The position numbers and the translations under genes are program-made. 64,000 bases of DNA, from the NCBI RefSeq assembly GCF_910592395.1, contig NC_088311.1, forward strand, positions 23,404,646 through 23,468,645, written 5' to 3'. The notes below the pieces were generated by a model that saw only the letters and a program-made list of their open reading frames with translations, searched no databases and was not told the DNA's origin. Positions 46,301 to 60,898 of this stretch are shown in pieces. This DNA comes from Lineus longissimus (lineage: Eukaryota; Nemertea; Pilidiophora; Heteronemertea; Lineidae). Within the stretch, counting starts at the first letter, position 1; each line of letters begins with the position of its first letter.

Positions 46301-47439
46301 CACAGCCCTTCCACTTGTCTTATGTCTAGGATTTATTGTAAGCATTATGAAACCACTTCCCTACGGGACATTCCACAGAGTTTGCTACGACTTTCAACGA
46401 AGTCATGTGCAGCAATGACGTACTATCATGCATTTTGGAAGGTGTCGTAGAAATACGTCGTAGTACATTGCTTCATGACCTCATCCAACCAGTATATGGT
46501 CCATTGTAAAATGCAACAAGATGCTCTTGATTGAAATACTGGTCCCTTGTATTGAAATGGTTGAGGGAGTTTTTGAAGCCGAAAGAGACATGATTTTACT
46601 CCTTCTAATACCAAGTCTGGGTGTTTAAAACATGATTGGCGACTCAAAAAGGAAAAGGAATTTAGGAGATCCACGGCTTAGTCCCCCATTTTAGCTTGCC
46701 GGCGTTCTAGTGCCATGAGGTTCAACCCCCTTCAAGCTACATGGATCAGTTGGAAAGCCCTGAGAGAGCAGAGAGTAGCATTTTCTGAGATGATAATCCT
46801 CTAATCTGATGTTTTTCTCAATTTCTGCTTGAGCTTCTTTGGCCTTTTACATTACAGCACATTAAAACAACAATAGCCAAGAAATCGACTATTTTAGATC
46901 CATTCATCCTCAGTATCCTTTTAAAGGTCGGAAACATTTCCAAAACATCGGCCTGTCTAGAAGCATCTACACGGAACAAAGGAGCTGCTTGAATGTCAAT
47001 GCAAAGTCTATCTTCTCAACATTTCATATGAATTGAGATAACAAGGATATGGAAGGAGAAGTACCAGGGGAACCAATTTCAAATTACATGTTCTCCCAAC
47101 TCCAGTTAGCCGACCTTGACACCATATCATACTAGGGTTATCTTTCATATTTTTCTAAATGGGAAATCAATAACATCAGAAGTGTTTGTATTCTTGTACT
47201 GATAGTGTAAAGAAGGTTTATGGGGCACCTTGGTAGCTTGCAGCAATGCACCTGTTGCTATACACTGCTGTTACATTTGCCAAGTGGCTGTTAACACTCA
47301 AGTTCTTTCCTGATCAACCACACAGGCTAACGAGGCAATTGATGTTTTTGTCTGTCCAAGAAATAGGCTGTAGAATGTAGAAATAAACACTGCCACTTCA
47401 CCACAAGCACCACCTTCCGTTGCAGTGTGGAGGTTGACC

Positions 47440-48860
47440 TGACCTGAAGAAGTCAGCTTGTTGCTCCTGACCTGTTCTGTCCTCTGATCAAAGATGCCAG
47501 ACTCACATTCAACCCCACCCCTGACTTATGTCCTGAAGAAGTCAGCTAGTTGCTCCTGACCTGTTCTGTCCTCTGATCAAAGATGCCAGACTCACATTCA
47601 ACCCCACCCCTGACTTATGTCCTGAAGAAGTCAGCAAGTTGCTCCTGACCTGTTCTGTCCTCTGATCAAAGATGCCAGACTCACATTCAACCCCAACCCT
47701 GACTTATGTCCTGAAGAAGTCAGCTAGTTGCTCCTGACCTGTTATGTCCTCTGATCAAAGATGCCAAACTCACATTTAACCCCACCCCTGACTTATGTCC
47801 TGAAGAAGTCAGCTAGTTGCTCCTGACCTGTTATGTCCTCTGATCAAAGATGCCAAACTCACATTCAACCCCACCCCTGACTTATGTCCTGAAGAAGTCA
47901 GCAAGTTGCTCCTGACCTGTTCTGTCCTCTAATCAAAGATGCCAGACTCACATTCAACCCCACCCCTGACTTAAGTCCTGAAGAAGTCAGCAAGTTGCTC
48001 CTGACCTGTTCTGTCCTCTGATCAAAGATGCCAAACTCACATTCAACCCCACCCCTGACTTATGTCCTGAAGAAGTCAGCAAGTTGCTCCTGACCTGTTC
48101 TGTCCTCTGATCAAAGATGCCAAACTCACATTTAACCCCACCCCTGACTTATGTCCTGAAGAAGTCAGCTAGTTGCTCCAGATCTGTTCTGTCCTCTGAT
48201 CAAAGATGCCAAACTCACATTCAACCCCACCCCTGACTTATGTCCTGAAGAAGTCAGCTAGTTGCTCCTGACCTGTTCTGTCCTCTGATCAAAGATGCCA
48301 AACTCACATTCAACCCCACCCCTGACTTATGTCCTGAAGAAGTCAGCTAGTTGCTCCTGACCTGTTCTGTCCTCTGATCAAAGATGCCAAACTCACATTC
48401 AACCCCACCCCTGACTTATGTCCTGAAGAAGTCAGCTAGTTGCTCCTGACCTGTTCTGTCCTCTGATCAAAGATGCCAAACTCACATTCAACCCCACCCC
48501 TGACTTAAGTCCTGAAGAAGTCAGCTAGTTGCTCCTGACCTGTTCTGTCCTCTGATCAAAGAGGCCAGACTCACATTCAACCCCACCCCTGACTTAAGTC
48601 CTGAAGAAGTCAGCTAGTTGCTCCTGACCTGTTCTGTCCTCTGATCAAAGAGGCCAGACTCACATTCAACCCCACCCCTGACTTAAGTCCTGAAGAAGTC
48701 AGCAAGTTGCTCCTGACCTGTTCTGTCCTCTGATCAAAGATGCCAAACTCACATTCAACCCCACCCCTGACTTATGTCCTGAAGAAGTCAGCAAGTTGCT
48801 CCTGACCTGTTCTGTCCTCTAATCAAAGATGCCAGACTCACATTCAACCCCACCCCAAGT
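47440..48860. repeat. 89-bp minisatellite, about 16 units
   Basis: Units ttgctcctgacctgttctg start at 47461 and recur every 89 bp to 48796. Variants (gctagt/gcaagt, cttatg/cttaag, atgcc/aggcc) show local homogenisation of neighbouring units. There is no coding frame. Confidence 0.96.
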
Positions 48861-51800
48861 CTAACCCACAACTCGTATCAAAGTCAGTCCGCTGCCTGCT
48901 GACAATACCCTTTAAGCAATTAGCACACATCAAAACTATGATATCCAATGAACAGATTATGGAAAAGCAACCTAACAACCAAGTCATGACCAAACTAAAG
49001 AACAAAGAGATATTAGCTGCCATGGAAACCACTGTGTGCAAGGATCATAAACAACTTTCATCAGTAAAATGAGTGGAGAAAAAGTGGTAGATAAGATCAT
49101 GTAGGTTTGCTGAGTATGAATGCAGGGCTCATGTTTCAGAGCAGCAACAGAGTCAAATGCCTGTGAATGATACGCTTACTGGGTATGCACCAATATGGAT
49201 GGAAACTCTCCGAAATGGATTAAACTACGCTCTGGCGTGTTTGTAATCGTCGAAGAATTCTTTAAAAGACCAATGCATGGGACAAAGGGGCGGTGAACAA
49301 ACAATATATCCGATATTTTTTCATTATTGTGATACACTACAGCTGTCCCGCTATTTTCTTGACAGCTTGTACTGATAAGTGATGATACCGCTGCTTGTCT
49401 GCTCAAGTATTCCAGACTTGCAGTTTCGAGTTGGCATCTGGCTGTACAATCTGATTTACAACAAATATTGCCAATATAAAATCACAAAGAAAAAAACTTG
49501 ATCCAGGTATCAGATACACAATACAGCAAATCAACTGATGCTAGTTTGAGTTGAAGAACCAGATCAGAGTAAAACTGGGTGGAGCTAGATGTAGATATAA
49601 CTGATCTAAAAATAGTTCAAGCACCATAATGCTAATAGGATAAGACCCAGCAAGGGAATGGATACTAGCTATTGTTGGTGACACGGTTGCTCTGGGCAAC
49701 TGTTCGAATACAGGGAGCTTCAACGTACATGGAAGGGAGAAACACAGGACAGGGTACATGGAATATAAACGCCAAACTCATGAGCATCAGTACCAAAGGC
49801 ATCTCTGAGTGTAGTTGAGCTTTATAACTTTCTTCTTCGAGTTAGGGCCGGCAAATTCATTCGCAGACTGCCTTCACTCCTTGGAGCAGACCAGATGATG
49901 GTGAATTCCAAATCAGGGACAAAATTCATCACATACATCCAACCCTAAGTCATTCTATATCGATTAATTCACTGAGGGCATTCTGGCTGGCCAGCAAATC
50001 GACTTCATGCTGACTAATCCCTGCTGAATCTCTCAGCAGTGCAACCAGTAAGTCAAGAAAAAAACATCCCGAACGACCACAACGCTTTTCTTGCTGTCAA
50101 GATGAATAAGACACAGTGACCCGTGGAAATTCCATCACAGACCCAGCGATCCTTCGCAGATGGTGCTTAACCAACCGAGTCACAAATGCGCGGACATATT
50201 AGATCAGGAACCTCCCGGGAGAAATCTACCAGCCCACATGGAATTCACAATGACAATATCGGTTCCCCAACCATTTTTTCAGAGTCTCGCCTGATATCAG
50301 TTAACCTATTGGAAGTACCATTGGTAATCAAAGATGAATATAACAGCTCATGCGATACAACAGCTCAGAGACAACAAAATCATGAAACAGTTATGATGCT
50401 TCTGAAAGTATTCAAACAGCACAATTTGAGAATTATGAATTCTGTGTTCTCCAAGAGAATGATAGAGCCATACATACCTTGATATGCCACAGATATCCAG
50501 AAATATTCAAACCTACTGAGAGAAAGAGGAGTCTTTGAAACAGGTTCCAGCTACACTAATCTTTGTTAGAACAGATCGACAAAGAGGAAACATTGGTTTA
50601 ATCAGTGTGCATATAATGTAGGGCAGCCAATCCAGGTATTGATCTCATGCATAATGGATAGAGTTTTAATGCATTACATAACATGATCATTACCAATGGT
50701 TGTCATGGGGCGATAATTTAGAACTCATGAAAATAGCCAGGTCCTAATGATTTTTACATAATCGCCTCGTTTTCATTGGTGGTATCTAAGTTAAGTAATT
50801 ATATCAATAATATCAGCCAAAGAAAACAGGGAAACAGTAGCAGTATATGTAGTAATTAGCAGCTATTGGCGCTGAAAGGGTGGATGTCGTCCTGGGTGCC
50901 GACAAATGGTACCCAGGTTCGAGATCGACTGGACAATAAGCACCCTGGGTGCCATTACACTAGACAAACAGTACCCAGCTTCTTCTACACTTTTTCTATA
51001 CCTACAACCGAGGTTGGACCCACGCTCACGGAGGTCACGGAGTTGGGTGATAAGTATATTGTGGTGGTCAGTGGTACACCAAACATTCAGTACCAAAGAC
51101 ATAAAGATGACCTAGAGAAGAAAGGATTTTTCCTCAATGACAAACTAGAAGAGACAAAGTGGAGAAAGAGACAAGATGCCCTGATTGAAAAAAGATCCTG
51201 AGATGGCAGATACTATGATGTCATTCATGTCATTCCATCGTAGATTCTGTGATGAAGATTCTCCATAACGGAATCTATGTTGGGCCATCAGAGAATCTAT
51301 GCCAGGCCACCACAGAATCTTTGTCATGTATATTAGGCCATCACAGAATCTGTGATGGAAATTTATGCCTGTGTTAACATAAGTGGATCTAAACCATTGA
51401 CCATCGTATTCAAAAGTTCTGATGAAGGTGTCTATATTATCATACTATGCTTGGAACCCTACTTGGAACGGTTCAGTCATATTGGTGATGATGTGATACT
51501 ACATACCCTATGATCATACATAAATCAAAATCAATGCTCACGTGATTGAACACGGCAATTGTCAAGCTGCCAGTGAATCAGCAATTACGTGTCATTCCAT
51601 CCTATCCTATCTTTACAGTATTTGTCACGCATCTACCCCATGTGACTGGACATGTAGTAATCATCTCAACTCAAGATGAAACCAATGAGATGGCTTTAAG
51701 GAGAACTAGGGCGACCAAATCAAATACCGTGTTTATCATCCCCAACCCAGGACTTAGGTCCATTTCATCACCAATTTCTTTAATATTTGATACACCAACA

Positions 51801-52095
51801 CAAAACAACACAAAAGTGTCTCTCCCTTAACAATTGACATAGAGTTGTGCGACCTAACATAATAAAAGGTGTGACGAACTACATTGCATCTTTATCAGCT
51901 GGAGTGATGATAAATGCACATTTCCTTCAACGGCCACAGGAAAACAACAGGACATCCTGCCCTCTATTGTTCCTTCCTCTTCTTGATATAGGATCGTATC
52001 TGCCACTTAAACGGCATGCATACATATGACTATGAGAAACTGGTGACTGTACAATCATGTACACCAGTTTATACATGGGACAGCAAAGGAACTGC

Positions 52096-52345
52096 AGAGT
52101 GAAGAATTGTACATAGAACAGTAGGGAATGTACAAGTGTTAGTTCTGGTTCAATGAAAAACAAACTGAACTCTCTTTTCACCCTCAGGAGAGTAAAGAAG
52201 TGTACATAAAGCTGTACACAATGTATGCAAGTCTTTGGTCTGGTTGCATGACATACACACGGGACTGTTTTCACTCTCAAAAGAGCAGATTTGTGTACAT
52301 GAAGCTGTACACGATGTATGCAAGTCTTTGATCTTGTTCTACCTC
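52096..52345. repeat. imperfect tandem triplication, about 95-bp unit
   Basis: Three units run from agag(t/c)(g/a)a through tgtacat(a/g)aa(g/c), and two of them share atgtatgcaagtctttg. The repetition creates a repetitive-looking minus-strand open frame that I do not consider a gene. Confidence 0.7.
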
Positions 52346-54940
52346 CTAAATATTGCAAACGCTTCCTCAGAAAACCTCACATGAGGATGCAAAGCAATCA
52401 AAGTTATACATTTTTAAAACTTCAAAAGCTTAAAGCGGGTTATAAATTCTGATATTGCTGTCATTTAAGTCGAAGCTTAAGCCGACAATTGTTGGAGAAG
52501 GGATGTCACTCAGCATGATAACTTCATCGGAAAATGGCGATACAATATCGTGCAACATTACAGTGATTAGGGAGTGTACTGTACGAGGCTTTTTGCACTA
52601 GCTCGTCGTAAAAACACATTCCTTGATCAGTAAGTTCAGTAGCACGAGGGTTAGCATGATCAACACTGATCTTGCCAAAGCACTCCTTATGCTCGGGGCA
52701 TTATCACGAACAAACAGTAATCATCATTATAAATTCATGAGGTCATCAAGCAACATCTCAAGGCAAGATCAGTGACATGCAATGTGATTTCCAGGAGAGG
52801 TCTGAACACAAATATTAACTGGTGACATGAAGAAGTACCATTCTCTTTTTTCCTTTCTTTTATTGTTGAAGTAGTGAATCGTAAAAAAATCTACTTTTTT
52901 TCAACTTCAGCTATGGATCAAGCTGCCGAGAGCAGCAATGGTGCAGGCCGATTGACCTGAAATTTGGAAGAGAGGTCATGAAAAAGGTTGATCAACCCGC
53001 CAGCAGTCAATGGAGCATTGCCCGACTGGTCTCTCAGAGTCCGTCCATGAATTAATCCGAAATGTCAATGATGACAGATGCCCTGAGATGGCATGCAGGC
53101 AATGAATGTGTAATACATACAATGAGACGGCAAGATTTGGAAGCGAGATAGGGTTGGGCAACCAATTTGTGATTTGCAATTTTGATTTCCTGCAGCTTTC
53201 AGTATAGCCCAGCAGGGAGGAAGATATTTACTAGTCTGGACAAGCGATTTTTGCCAATACGACCAGCAATGGATCAATGACGATGCGACAATTGTAGTTG
53301 CCAGGCGGCTGCCGATTGGTTCATAATATCAAATCCAATGTAAGCATTCAAGCACCCCACCCCAATTACCAACCCCAAACTCTTAGGTCAATTATGCATC
53401 AGTGTCAACAACACTCTTGTCACGTCTAAAATGTAGTGACATCATCATCTCAACTGCTAATCTGACAACAGTTATCATAATCATGCAAAACGTCTAATAT
53501 CTTGATTGGCTAATTAATCAATTGGGTATCAAAGATCAAAGGTATGAGAGTGACCATGTTACAAACATCAATGTCAATACGTCAGTATCAGGCCAAGGTT
53601 TTGTTTGAAGTCAATGTCATAATTGTGTTACAACAGCATTATACAACATCAGGATTTAACAAATCAAGGTCAATAAACCAGGTTTTTCCTTGCGGTAATC
53701 AATGGGTAATCAATGGGTGTGGTCAGTTGTCTCCACCATGGAGGAGGCAAGCCATCAAGCATGAATTCACATTACTCATGCTGTTTCAACACACTTTATG
53801 ACATCCAACAGTGCTCCTCCCTTAAAGGCCTACATGCATGCCGTTTGTTGAATATTAAAAATTTGTAATTGAATTTGAAAATTTCTAATCAAGTGTAAAT
53901 ACGTACGCACTGGATATGAGATTTCGCCAATGTTGTTGAGTCGACAGATACATGCAAATGCTACATACAAGTACGAGTTTTAGCAAATTCTGATCTGTCT
54001 CGTAGGCCTACAAGTGATGAAAACGGCAGTTCATTCACACACCTTCGGAGCTCACTTGAGCACTTGAGTCTTGAGAACTCCCATAGCTATGGCTTCATTA
54101 AACCCCAACGTTGCATTTCTGACTGTTTGATCTGTCTGGAACAATCCAAGAATCCTGTAATAGACCCACTTCTGTTTAAAGTACGATTGTGCCATCATAT
54201 TGCAGCAATCAACAATACCAATCAGACCCAATTACCCCAGGTATGACGAGTGATATGATACCTATAGATGCCTACATTACCAGGTAGAACGTGGCCGTTT
54301 AGTACAGGTACCCATACACAGGAGCATGGGAGAAAACATGAGGAAAGCGGCTGCCAGGGAGGTCTGAAAATGGTGTCTGTCTGCACATTTTCCTTTGCAA
54401 TGCAAAACTTGCCAAGCTGCACATAATGAGGACGATAGTGAAACCTTACCTGCTTCAAAAGTAGTCCAATAGATATCCCAAGTAAATCAGGAGAAATCCG
54501 GTAAAGATACTGCATTAAACCATGCTCACACAGCAAGAAGACCCGACCCAGACAACTGAACACTAGCTCTACCTAGATTCCTTATCCCAAACTACAAGTT
54601 CATAGGTCACCAGGTACTATTTCAATAGCGGCAGAGACCAGCAAACCAATCGTTGTTGTGTCGAAGCTTTCGGAAAGACGAACAAACGTATCTTGGAATG
54701 TTCTATTTAGCAATGGGAAAAACTGTCTTTGTCGCTTACAATGCAAAATTGATGCCTAGGTACTGATCATTTCTGGTACACATGAAACGGTTACCATGGA
54801 AACCTGGCCAGATAAAGGGAGGAGAGGAATCTATAATTATTACAAATAAGGACATGAAGGCAAGGTGATGTGTCGCTGTGTCTCTTAAACCTACATCCTG
54901 CAGGCAAAGATAACAAGAGCAACACAGTGCGTGGCAAATG

Positions 54941-54957
54941 CCCCCCCCCCCCCCCCC
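54941..54957 (+). repeat. poly-C run (17)
   Basis: Homopolymer; the length may be affected by sequencing. Confidence 0.95.
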
Positions 54958-55943
54958 GACCGAGTGTTGTCGATGGGCATGACATCTGATAGTTCATGAT
55001 TTATAGGATTTCACCCATTCTAGTGTGGGGAGGGGGAGACAAAATGTCCTTAGGTGGTGGTAGGACATATATTCCCTTGAAATGTGTGGACTGACATCTA
55101 CCACTGCAATAAAAAGTGTCCCACCTTGATTTCAAGAAAAGGTTCGGACAAGAATCAATTTGAGATTTTTACCTGGCCTAACCCCACCCAATATTCTGCT
55201 AATGCTTTATAATATTCTCATTGATTTATGACTGAAGTCAATAGATGAACATCCATTGACAGATCTGTGCAATTCCAACAATTATTTTCAATTATTCATC
55301 AGTAATATCTAGGTCATCCAGTACGATGCTACTATCTTGGCTTTTCAAACCTATCAACAGATAATCGTTTTTATTTCCCTTGACCAGGAATGAGAAGAAT
55401 GGTTAACCGTACTTTTGTTCCCAAAAGAATATCCTACAATGCGTATGCCTAATACCCAACCAAGGGCCAATAGGCCTTTTACACGGTGTGGGTGTCCTTC
55501 CAAACCGGCCAAAACCCACCCCAGGTCCTTTCCCACAAAGCTGGATCGGGGCGGATAAGTTGATCAGGACACACATTTTAAGGTTTCAGCCTTTTTAGAG
55601 TAAAAAAAATTCTTCCATCCCATTTGATGCGATGTGTTTTGTAAGTGTTATCAGAATGCCTTTCTTGATCATCCAAAACTCAATCATGACAAATGGTCAT
55701 AACAAATCATCAGTGCAGCATTCAATGGGCACTTCCGAGGCTTATGACTTGACCGGATGGGTTTCCAGTTGCAAACGACCCAAATCTGTCTGCCATTGGA
55801 ATGTATTTGATCGATGACATCAATGTTTGCTGTATGTTCTTGCAAGCAGTGCTGAGCATCACAATGGTATTGCGTGTCCATGTCAGCTGCATCCAACACA
55901 GCTTTTATTGGCAAATTGATATGCACTGATTTATGATGAGGGA

Positions 55944-56101
55944 AGATAAGTGGCATAATGGTGAAAGCGCTGGGCTCATAATCAGGAGGTCATGGGTTAA
56001 ACTCTTGGAAGGATCACAGCCGTTTCTTGTTTGTGTGCTTGGACAAGGCACTAGACCCTACTTGCTTCTCTCCACCCAGGAGTAAATTTTAAAATGGTAC
56101 C
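55944..56101 (+). repeat. tRNA-derived SINE-like repeat, family 2, copy b
   Basis: An A-box-like tggcataatggtgaaagcgc and a B-box-like tgggttaaactc are followed by a body with gtgtgcttggacaaggcac and acccaggagtaaat, ending ggtacc. This is the best-preserved copy in the window. Confidence 0.8.
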
Positions 56102-57947
56102 GAGTTATAGAAACAAGAACCATATCTATTTCTGGCACTTTTGATGGCTTAGTTAAACCATCCTGTTGCACTTAGGACATACGTTATCCAGAAGTAATCT
56201 GCAAATAAACTGCACCCACTCCCGAGGTGTTCCCCGCATTCATCATGCGATCAACCTGCCTCCAACTGGGCATGAAACAAACCAACATCGCGTTCGTTTT
56301 CCAGCGTCGTCGACTCTTTCCAGTACCACGCAATAGTAACCAGTACATGTCGATAGTGTGCACATTAATATGGACTGGACTTCCGATATAATACATAATT
56401 ACCACATTTTAACTCAATTCCTTTCATGCTGCACATGATTTATGAATGACTGAACACAATTAAGACACAGTTGTTCCGTAGGGCTGCATTCAATGAAAAG
56501 ATGATGTACGATGTACTCATTCTAGCTCTGATAAGAAGGACCCCGCCCGTGTTTCAGCATTTTCATGAATGTGGTGGCCATTTCACCAAAGGAGTTGGAT
56601 CAAGGAGGAAGCTAGAAGTCTGTCAGGTCCTCATTTATGCTATATTATCAGCTTGTTTTGAACTTTCACATCAATGCCTTCAAAGCTGTACAATGTTCAC
56701 CACTACTGTATACACAACCTGAAACACTCAATGATCAAGACGTCGTCCTATGAATTCACAAGGCCTAGGCCCTACTTGCAAGGCCTAAGCCCTTTCTTAG
56801 GGCCTAATCATAAGTGGCCAATAACAGTCAGCTCTTACACCAACAGACATTCCACTTACCAAGCAACAATGCCGTCAAATTTTAACTTCACGGGTGATGA
56901 CACCAAGGTTATCCAATCTAAAATGAAAAACAAAATCGTATTTTATTCAGCTGATGATATTATGAAGACGTAAATGACCATTTAGACTGGGAGATTTCAC
57001 TTCAGAACAGCTCCTATAACATGTGTGATCGCTTATTCCCATTTATATGGTGTACTATGGAAAGGGTCACAAATTTTTTACCTATGGCTTTGTCCAGGTT
57101 CCCGAAAAATGTGAGTTTTCTGACAAGGACGAGAAATATTGTGCCTCGCTTTCAACTTAATTAGAAAATACAATGCCGTTAAAATCGCAACTCGTTGTTA
57201 AAAAAAGAACCAACTTCTCTCAGGCAGTTCAAGAAATGGAAACGATGATTACAATACAAAAATGATAACAATTTAAGCAAGACCTGGTATCATGAAGTAA
57301 TATTGATTGACTTGACGCCTTGAGGCTGAGCAGCCACGAATAGAAGCTAAGCCTACCAATCAGCAGATCTAATAAAACTGAAATATCAATATTGATCGAT
57401 TGGTTTTTTTCAAGTACCGGTAAACTTGTACATATTGTATTGAAAAGAATGAAAAACTTTTGATGATAGGATACAAAAGATATCCATTATTGTATATTAT
57501 CAAAACAGAATTCTACATGTGTGACGATATGTACATTGAGCGTCTCCCCTGACAGTTTCATAAAGCTTACACATTTAAAATGGCACCACTTATGGGCCAA
57601 TACAAAGAAGAAAAATTCTTTAGAAATCATTCTAGGATGGGCTTTGGAGGACTTGGTCTCCACTAGAAGGGAAGACAACCTTGTGACCAGTCAACCTACC
57701 GATTGAATGGGAATATTCATCATCATCATTTCTTGGCTTTTTGACCAAGTTTGGTTTCAAAACCGTTAATATTTCATAGAACAAACAAATAGTATGTGGC
57801 CAACTTAACCATATAACACGGATTAATAGATAGACCTATAGACCAAAGACCAATGTTATTGTTGAAATACAAATGTAGGGGAAATTCGAGCCCAGGTCAT
57901 CCCTCGCCCATGGCCTTCCTCAGACTTTGTTTTGTCACTGTCCCAAA

Positions 57948-57981
57948 GCTTTCACTTTCACTTTCACTTTGACTTTCCCTC
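57948..57981 (+). repeat. ctttca microsatellite
   Basis: Short tandem of a 6-bp unit with one variant. Confidence 0.85.
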
Positions 57982-58989
57982 AAAACCAAAGATAGTGACG
58001 GCCCCATGCTCGATCAAAACGCGGACATCAGTACTAGTCACTGACCATCTTCATCCGTCAGACAGGCATGAAAAGGTCTTTCTCTGCACAACTTGACTCA
58101 GTGATAATCGCCCCCACCTATTAAGTTACTCTATTTATGGCGGGCGTCGATCCAATCCTATCCAACCACCTTAAAATGATCTGATGAAGTCATAGACTCT
58201 ATGTGCCATTGACAAAACTAAGTTAATTAAAACATTGACTGAAGCTGGTGTTGTTGCAATGCATTAAACCTGCTCAGGCTCAACTCCTCAGATGAATTTG
58301 AAGAAGTTTGTTTTGGCACTGATAAGTGATACTTTTCACCTCGAACAAAGGATCGCAGTGTCTCTAGGCATTGTCCGAAGTCAGCTTAGGCATTCTGACG
58401 TGTTCCGAGTGTGCGCATTTGATTTGAATTGGCGCCAATTCGTCTTTTTCGAAAAGCCAAAAGGCATGTATAATAATGGCAATACCAATGTCAATGATTA
58501 TTTTTTCACTAGGTTAGGTAGGCCTAGGCTACTGTGCGTGGCGCAGGCCTACTGGCATGAACTTCCAGGAACTCTTGAAAATTGCATTATTGTCTTGACA
58601 GAGCCCATACATATTCCAAATACAACAATATATGCAATATCATCCATTGCTACACCGAGTGATATGACTGTACACCAACATGTACACAATGTACACAACT
58701 AACATTGTATCCCGATACTGATAATAGTCAAAATGTCAGAATCGTCAACATGAAAAATTGCCAGTTGTGCCACGTTTTATTCAGCGCCCTACGTGATAAT
58801 TCAGCAACAAATTAAAGCAAACAGAAACATGAAGATATATGGCATACAGGTAAATTTGCTGACCTTGGACTCGTAGCGGAAAAAAAGGTGATTTTGAAGG
58901 TCTGTTACCGGCAAGAAAATGCCACTTCGAAAAATGGACTCTAGGCAATTTCCCTGAAGTTCCGGTGTCCACCAATTTTGGGGAAATCA

Positions 58990-59021
58990 AACATGGCCGT
59001 TCGTCGGTGCAAATGACGTCA
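58990..59021. promoter_or_regulatory. possible promoter-type site pair (YY1-like plus CRE)
   Basis: aacatggccg is followed within 20 bp by TGACGTCA at 59014-59021. The pairing is typical of transcription start regions, but no transcript is supported here. Confidence 0.25.
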
Positions 59022-59898
59022 CTACATGGAATTCCGTTCGTGTCAGTATCTATTTAAAGATCATACTCACATGTTGTTGTTTACGTTTTGAACAGCAGTT
59101 TTCTTCGTTGTTCAGAAGGCTATGCTTGGACTTGTGAATTGGAAATTTGTATCGATTTCCGTTTCTTTTGCAGATTCTCATGTTTAAGCATATTGACTTA
59201 ATCGTTGCTTATTAATGGAGACCACGCTCCCTCTTCTTCCAGTTCGCCGGCCCTGCTTATACCACCACCGTATACCATTATGAATATTATCACGAAGAAA
59301 ATCCCTTCACCCGAACTTTTCAAGCTGAACTACACACTGATAGGTATTCGAGCACTCCAGAGAATGGTTTGACATGTCGGCGCTAAATTCATTTTCAGTG
59401 ATGAGCATTTGGTTTGTAACTACAGTGATAAGCTGCAGGCGGATAGATTCAAATTACATATCATCTTCCTGGTCACCTAAATCCCACACCCAAACTGTCC
59501 CTTCAAATCACGTGCACGGAGCTAAATAAATACGATTGCCGTGTGCTTGCGCACTTCCGACTACAAAGGAATCGAATCTTAATTCAAATTCGCCGTTGCT
59601 GACATCATTGGCGCCAAAGACTATTTCTTTTGACCCTGTTGACCTCGCTTCTAAAAACTTTTTTGAGAAAGCCATTCAAACATTAAATTCAACTACGAAC
59701 ATTATCTATAACATCACCGAGCTATATAAATGCGATATATCAAGAAATAACTGTCGCATTATCGAATTATACGGTTAGCTTGGAACTATTTGTACCCAAT
59801 TACCCTTCCGCCAGCGTATAACCTCGTCACAATCATGGCGCTTCTTCAATATGCCGACGACTTGACCAACGAAAATCCCGGTCTACCATCAAAGCCTT

Positions 59899-59973
59899 GA
59901 TGGCCTCGGCGGTTAGACGGTTGCACTGTGGAATGGTTGGTCACGAGTTCGAACCCCGGCGAATCTATTTTTT
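59899..59973 (+). ncRNA. tRNA-like Pol III-type unit, array copy 1
   Basis: gatggcctcggcggttagac (A-box-like) is followed by a B-box-like gagttcgaacccc at 59945-59957 and T6 at 59968-59973, the spacing of a Pol III gene. The T-stem (acgag/cccgg) does not pair well, so it is not a functional tRNA. It could be a SINE head or a transcribed small RNA. Confidence 0.45.
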
Positions 59974-60822
59974 CGAGATTATTGAAAAATGTTCTCGTTA
60001 TTATTCATTCATGTACGTTTATCAGGCGCGGATCCGAGCGGGTATACCAGACGCACGGCTCCTAACTGATGTAAACGTCTTTAATTTACCACTCATGAAA
60101 TTTTGGAATACACCTGTCCAGGATTGTTGATGAGAAATGCAGAGCACGCTCCCTCTTTTTCCAGTTCGCCGGCCATCTTATACCACCACCTTAGTACCAT
60201 TATGAATATTATCACGAAGAAAACCCCTTCACCCGAACTTTTCAAGCTGAACTACACACTGATTTAGGTGTTCGAGCACTCCAGAGAATGGTTTGACATG
60301 TCGGCGCTAAATTCATTATCAGTGATGAGCATTTAGTTTGTAACTATACAGTGATGAGCTGCAGGCGGATAGATTCAAATTACATATCATCTTCCTGGGC
60401 ACCTAAATCCCACACCCAAACTGTCCCTTCAAATCACGTGCACGGAGCTAAATAAATACGATTGCCGTGTGCTTGCACACTTCCGACTACAAAGGAATCG
60501 AATCTTAATTCAAATTCGCCATTGCTGACATCATTGGCGCCAAAGACTATTTCTTTTGACCATGTTGACCTCGCTTCTAAAACTTTTTTGAGAAAGCCAT
60601 TCAAACATTAAAATCAACTACGAACATTATCTATAATATCACCGAGCTATATAAATGCGATATATCAAGAAATAACTGTCGCCTTATCGAATTATACGGT
60701 TAGCTTGGAACTATTTGGACCCAATTACCCTTCCGCCAGCGTATAACCTCGTCACAATCAAGGCGCTTCTTCAATATGCCGACGACTTGACCAACGAAAA
60801 TCCCGGTCTACCATTAAAGCCT

Positions 60823-60898
60823 TGATGGCCTCGGCGGTTAGACGGTTGCACTGTGGAATGGTTGGTCACGAGTTCGAACCCCGGCGAATCTATTTTTT
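60823..60898 (+). ncRNA. tRNA-like Pol III-type unit, array copy 2
   Basis: Identical layout to copy 1; the T6 lies at 60893-60898. Confidence 0.45.

Larger units (their letters stand above)
30986..47439. other. gene-poor stretch, 16 kb
   Basis: No conserved coding exon could be supported; open frames are short and without domains. Noted inside: a SINE-like head (38088-38148), a CRE cluster (39742-39896), a 42-bp duplication (41931-42016) and a roughly 68-bp duplication (about 43220-43355). It may be a long 5' intron of the calcium-sensor gene or intergenic DNA. Confidence 0.45.
48861..59217. other. gene-poor stretch, 10 kb
   Basis: No supported coding exon. It holds an imperfect roughly 95-bp triplication (52096-52345), a poly-C run (54941-54957), a SINE copy (55944-56101), a ctttca microsatellite (57948-57981) and a CRE with a YY1-like site near 58990-59021. 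Confidence 0.45.

Noticed and set aside
51927-52358. 143-codon minus-strand frame with an internally repetitive protein
   Set aside because: It overlaps an imperfect tandem DNA repeat, has no recognisable domain, and nothing supports splicing or a start.
58292-58702. 136-codon plus-strand frame
   Set aside because: No recognisable family, and the composition looks like chance open reading.
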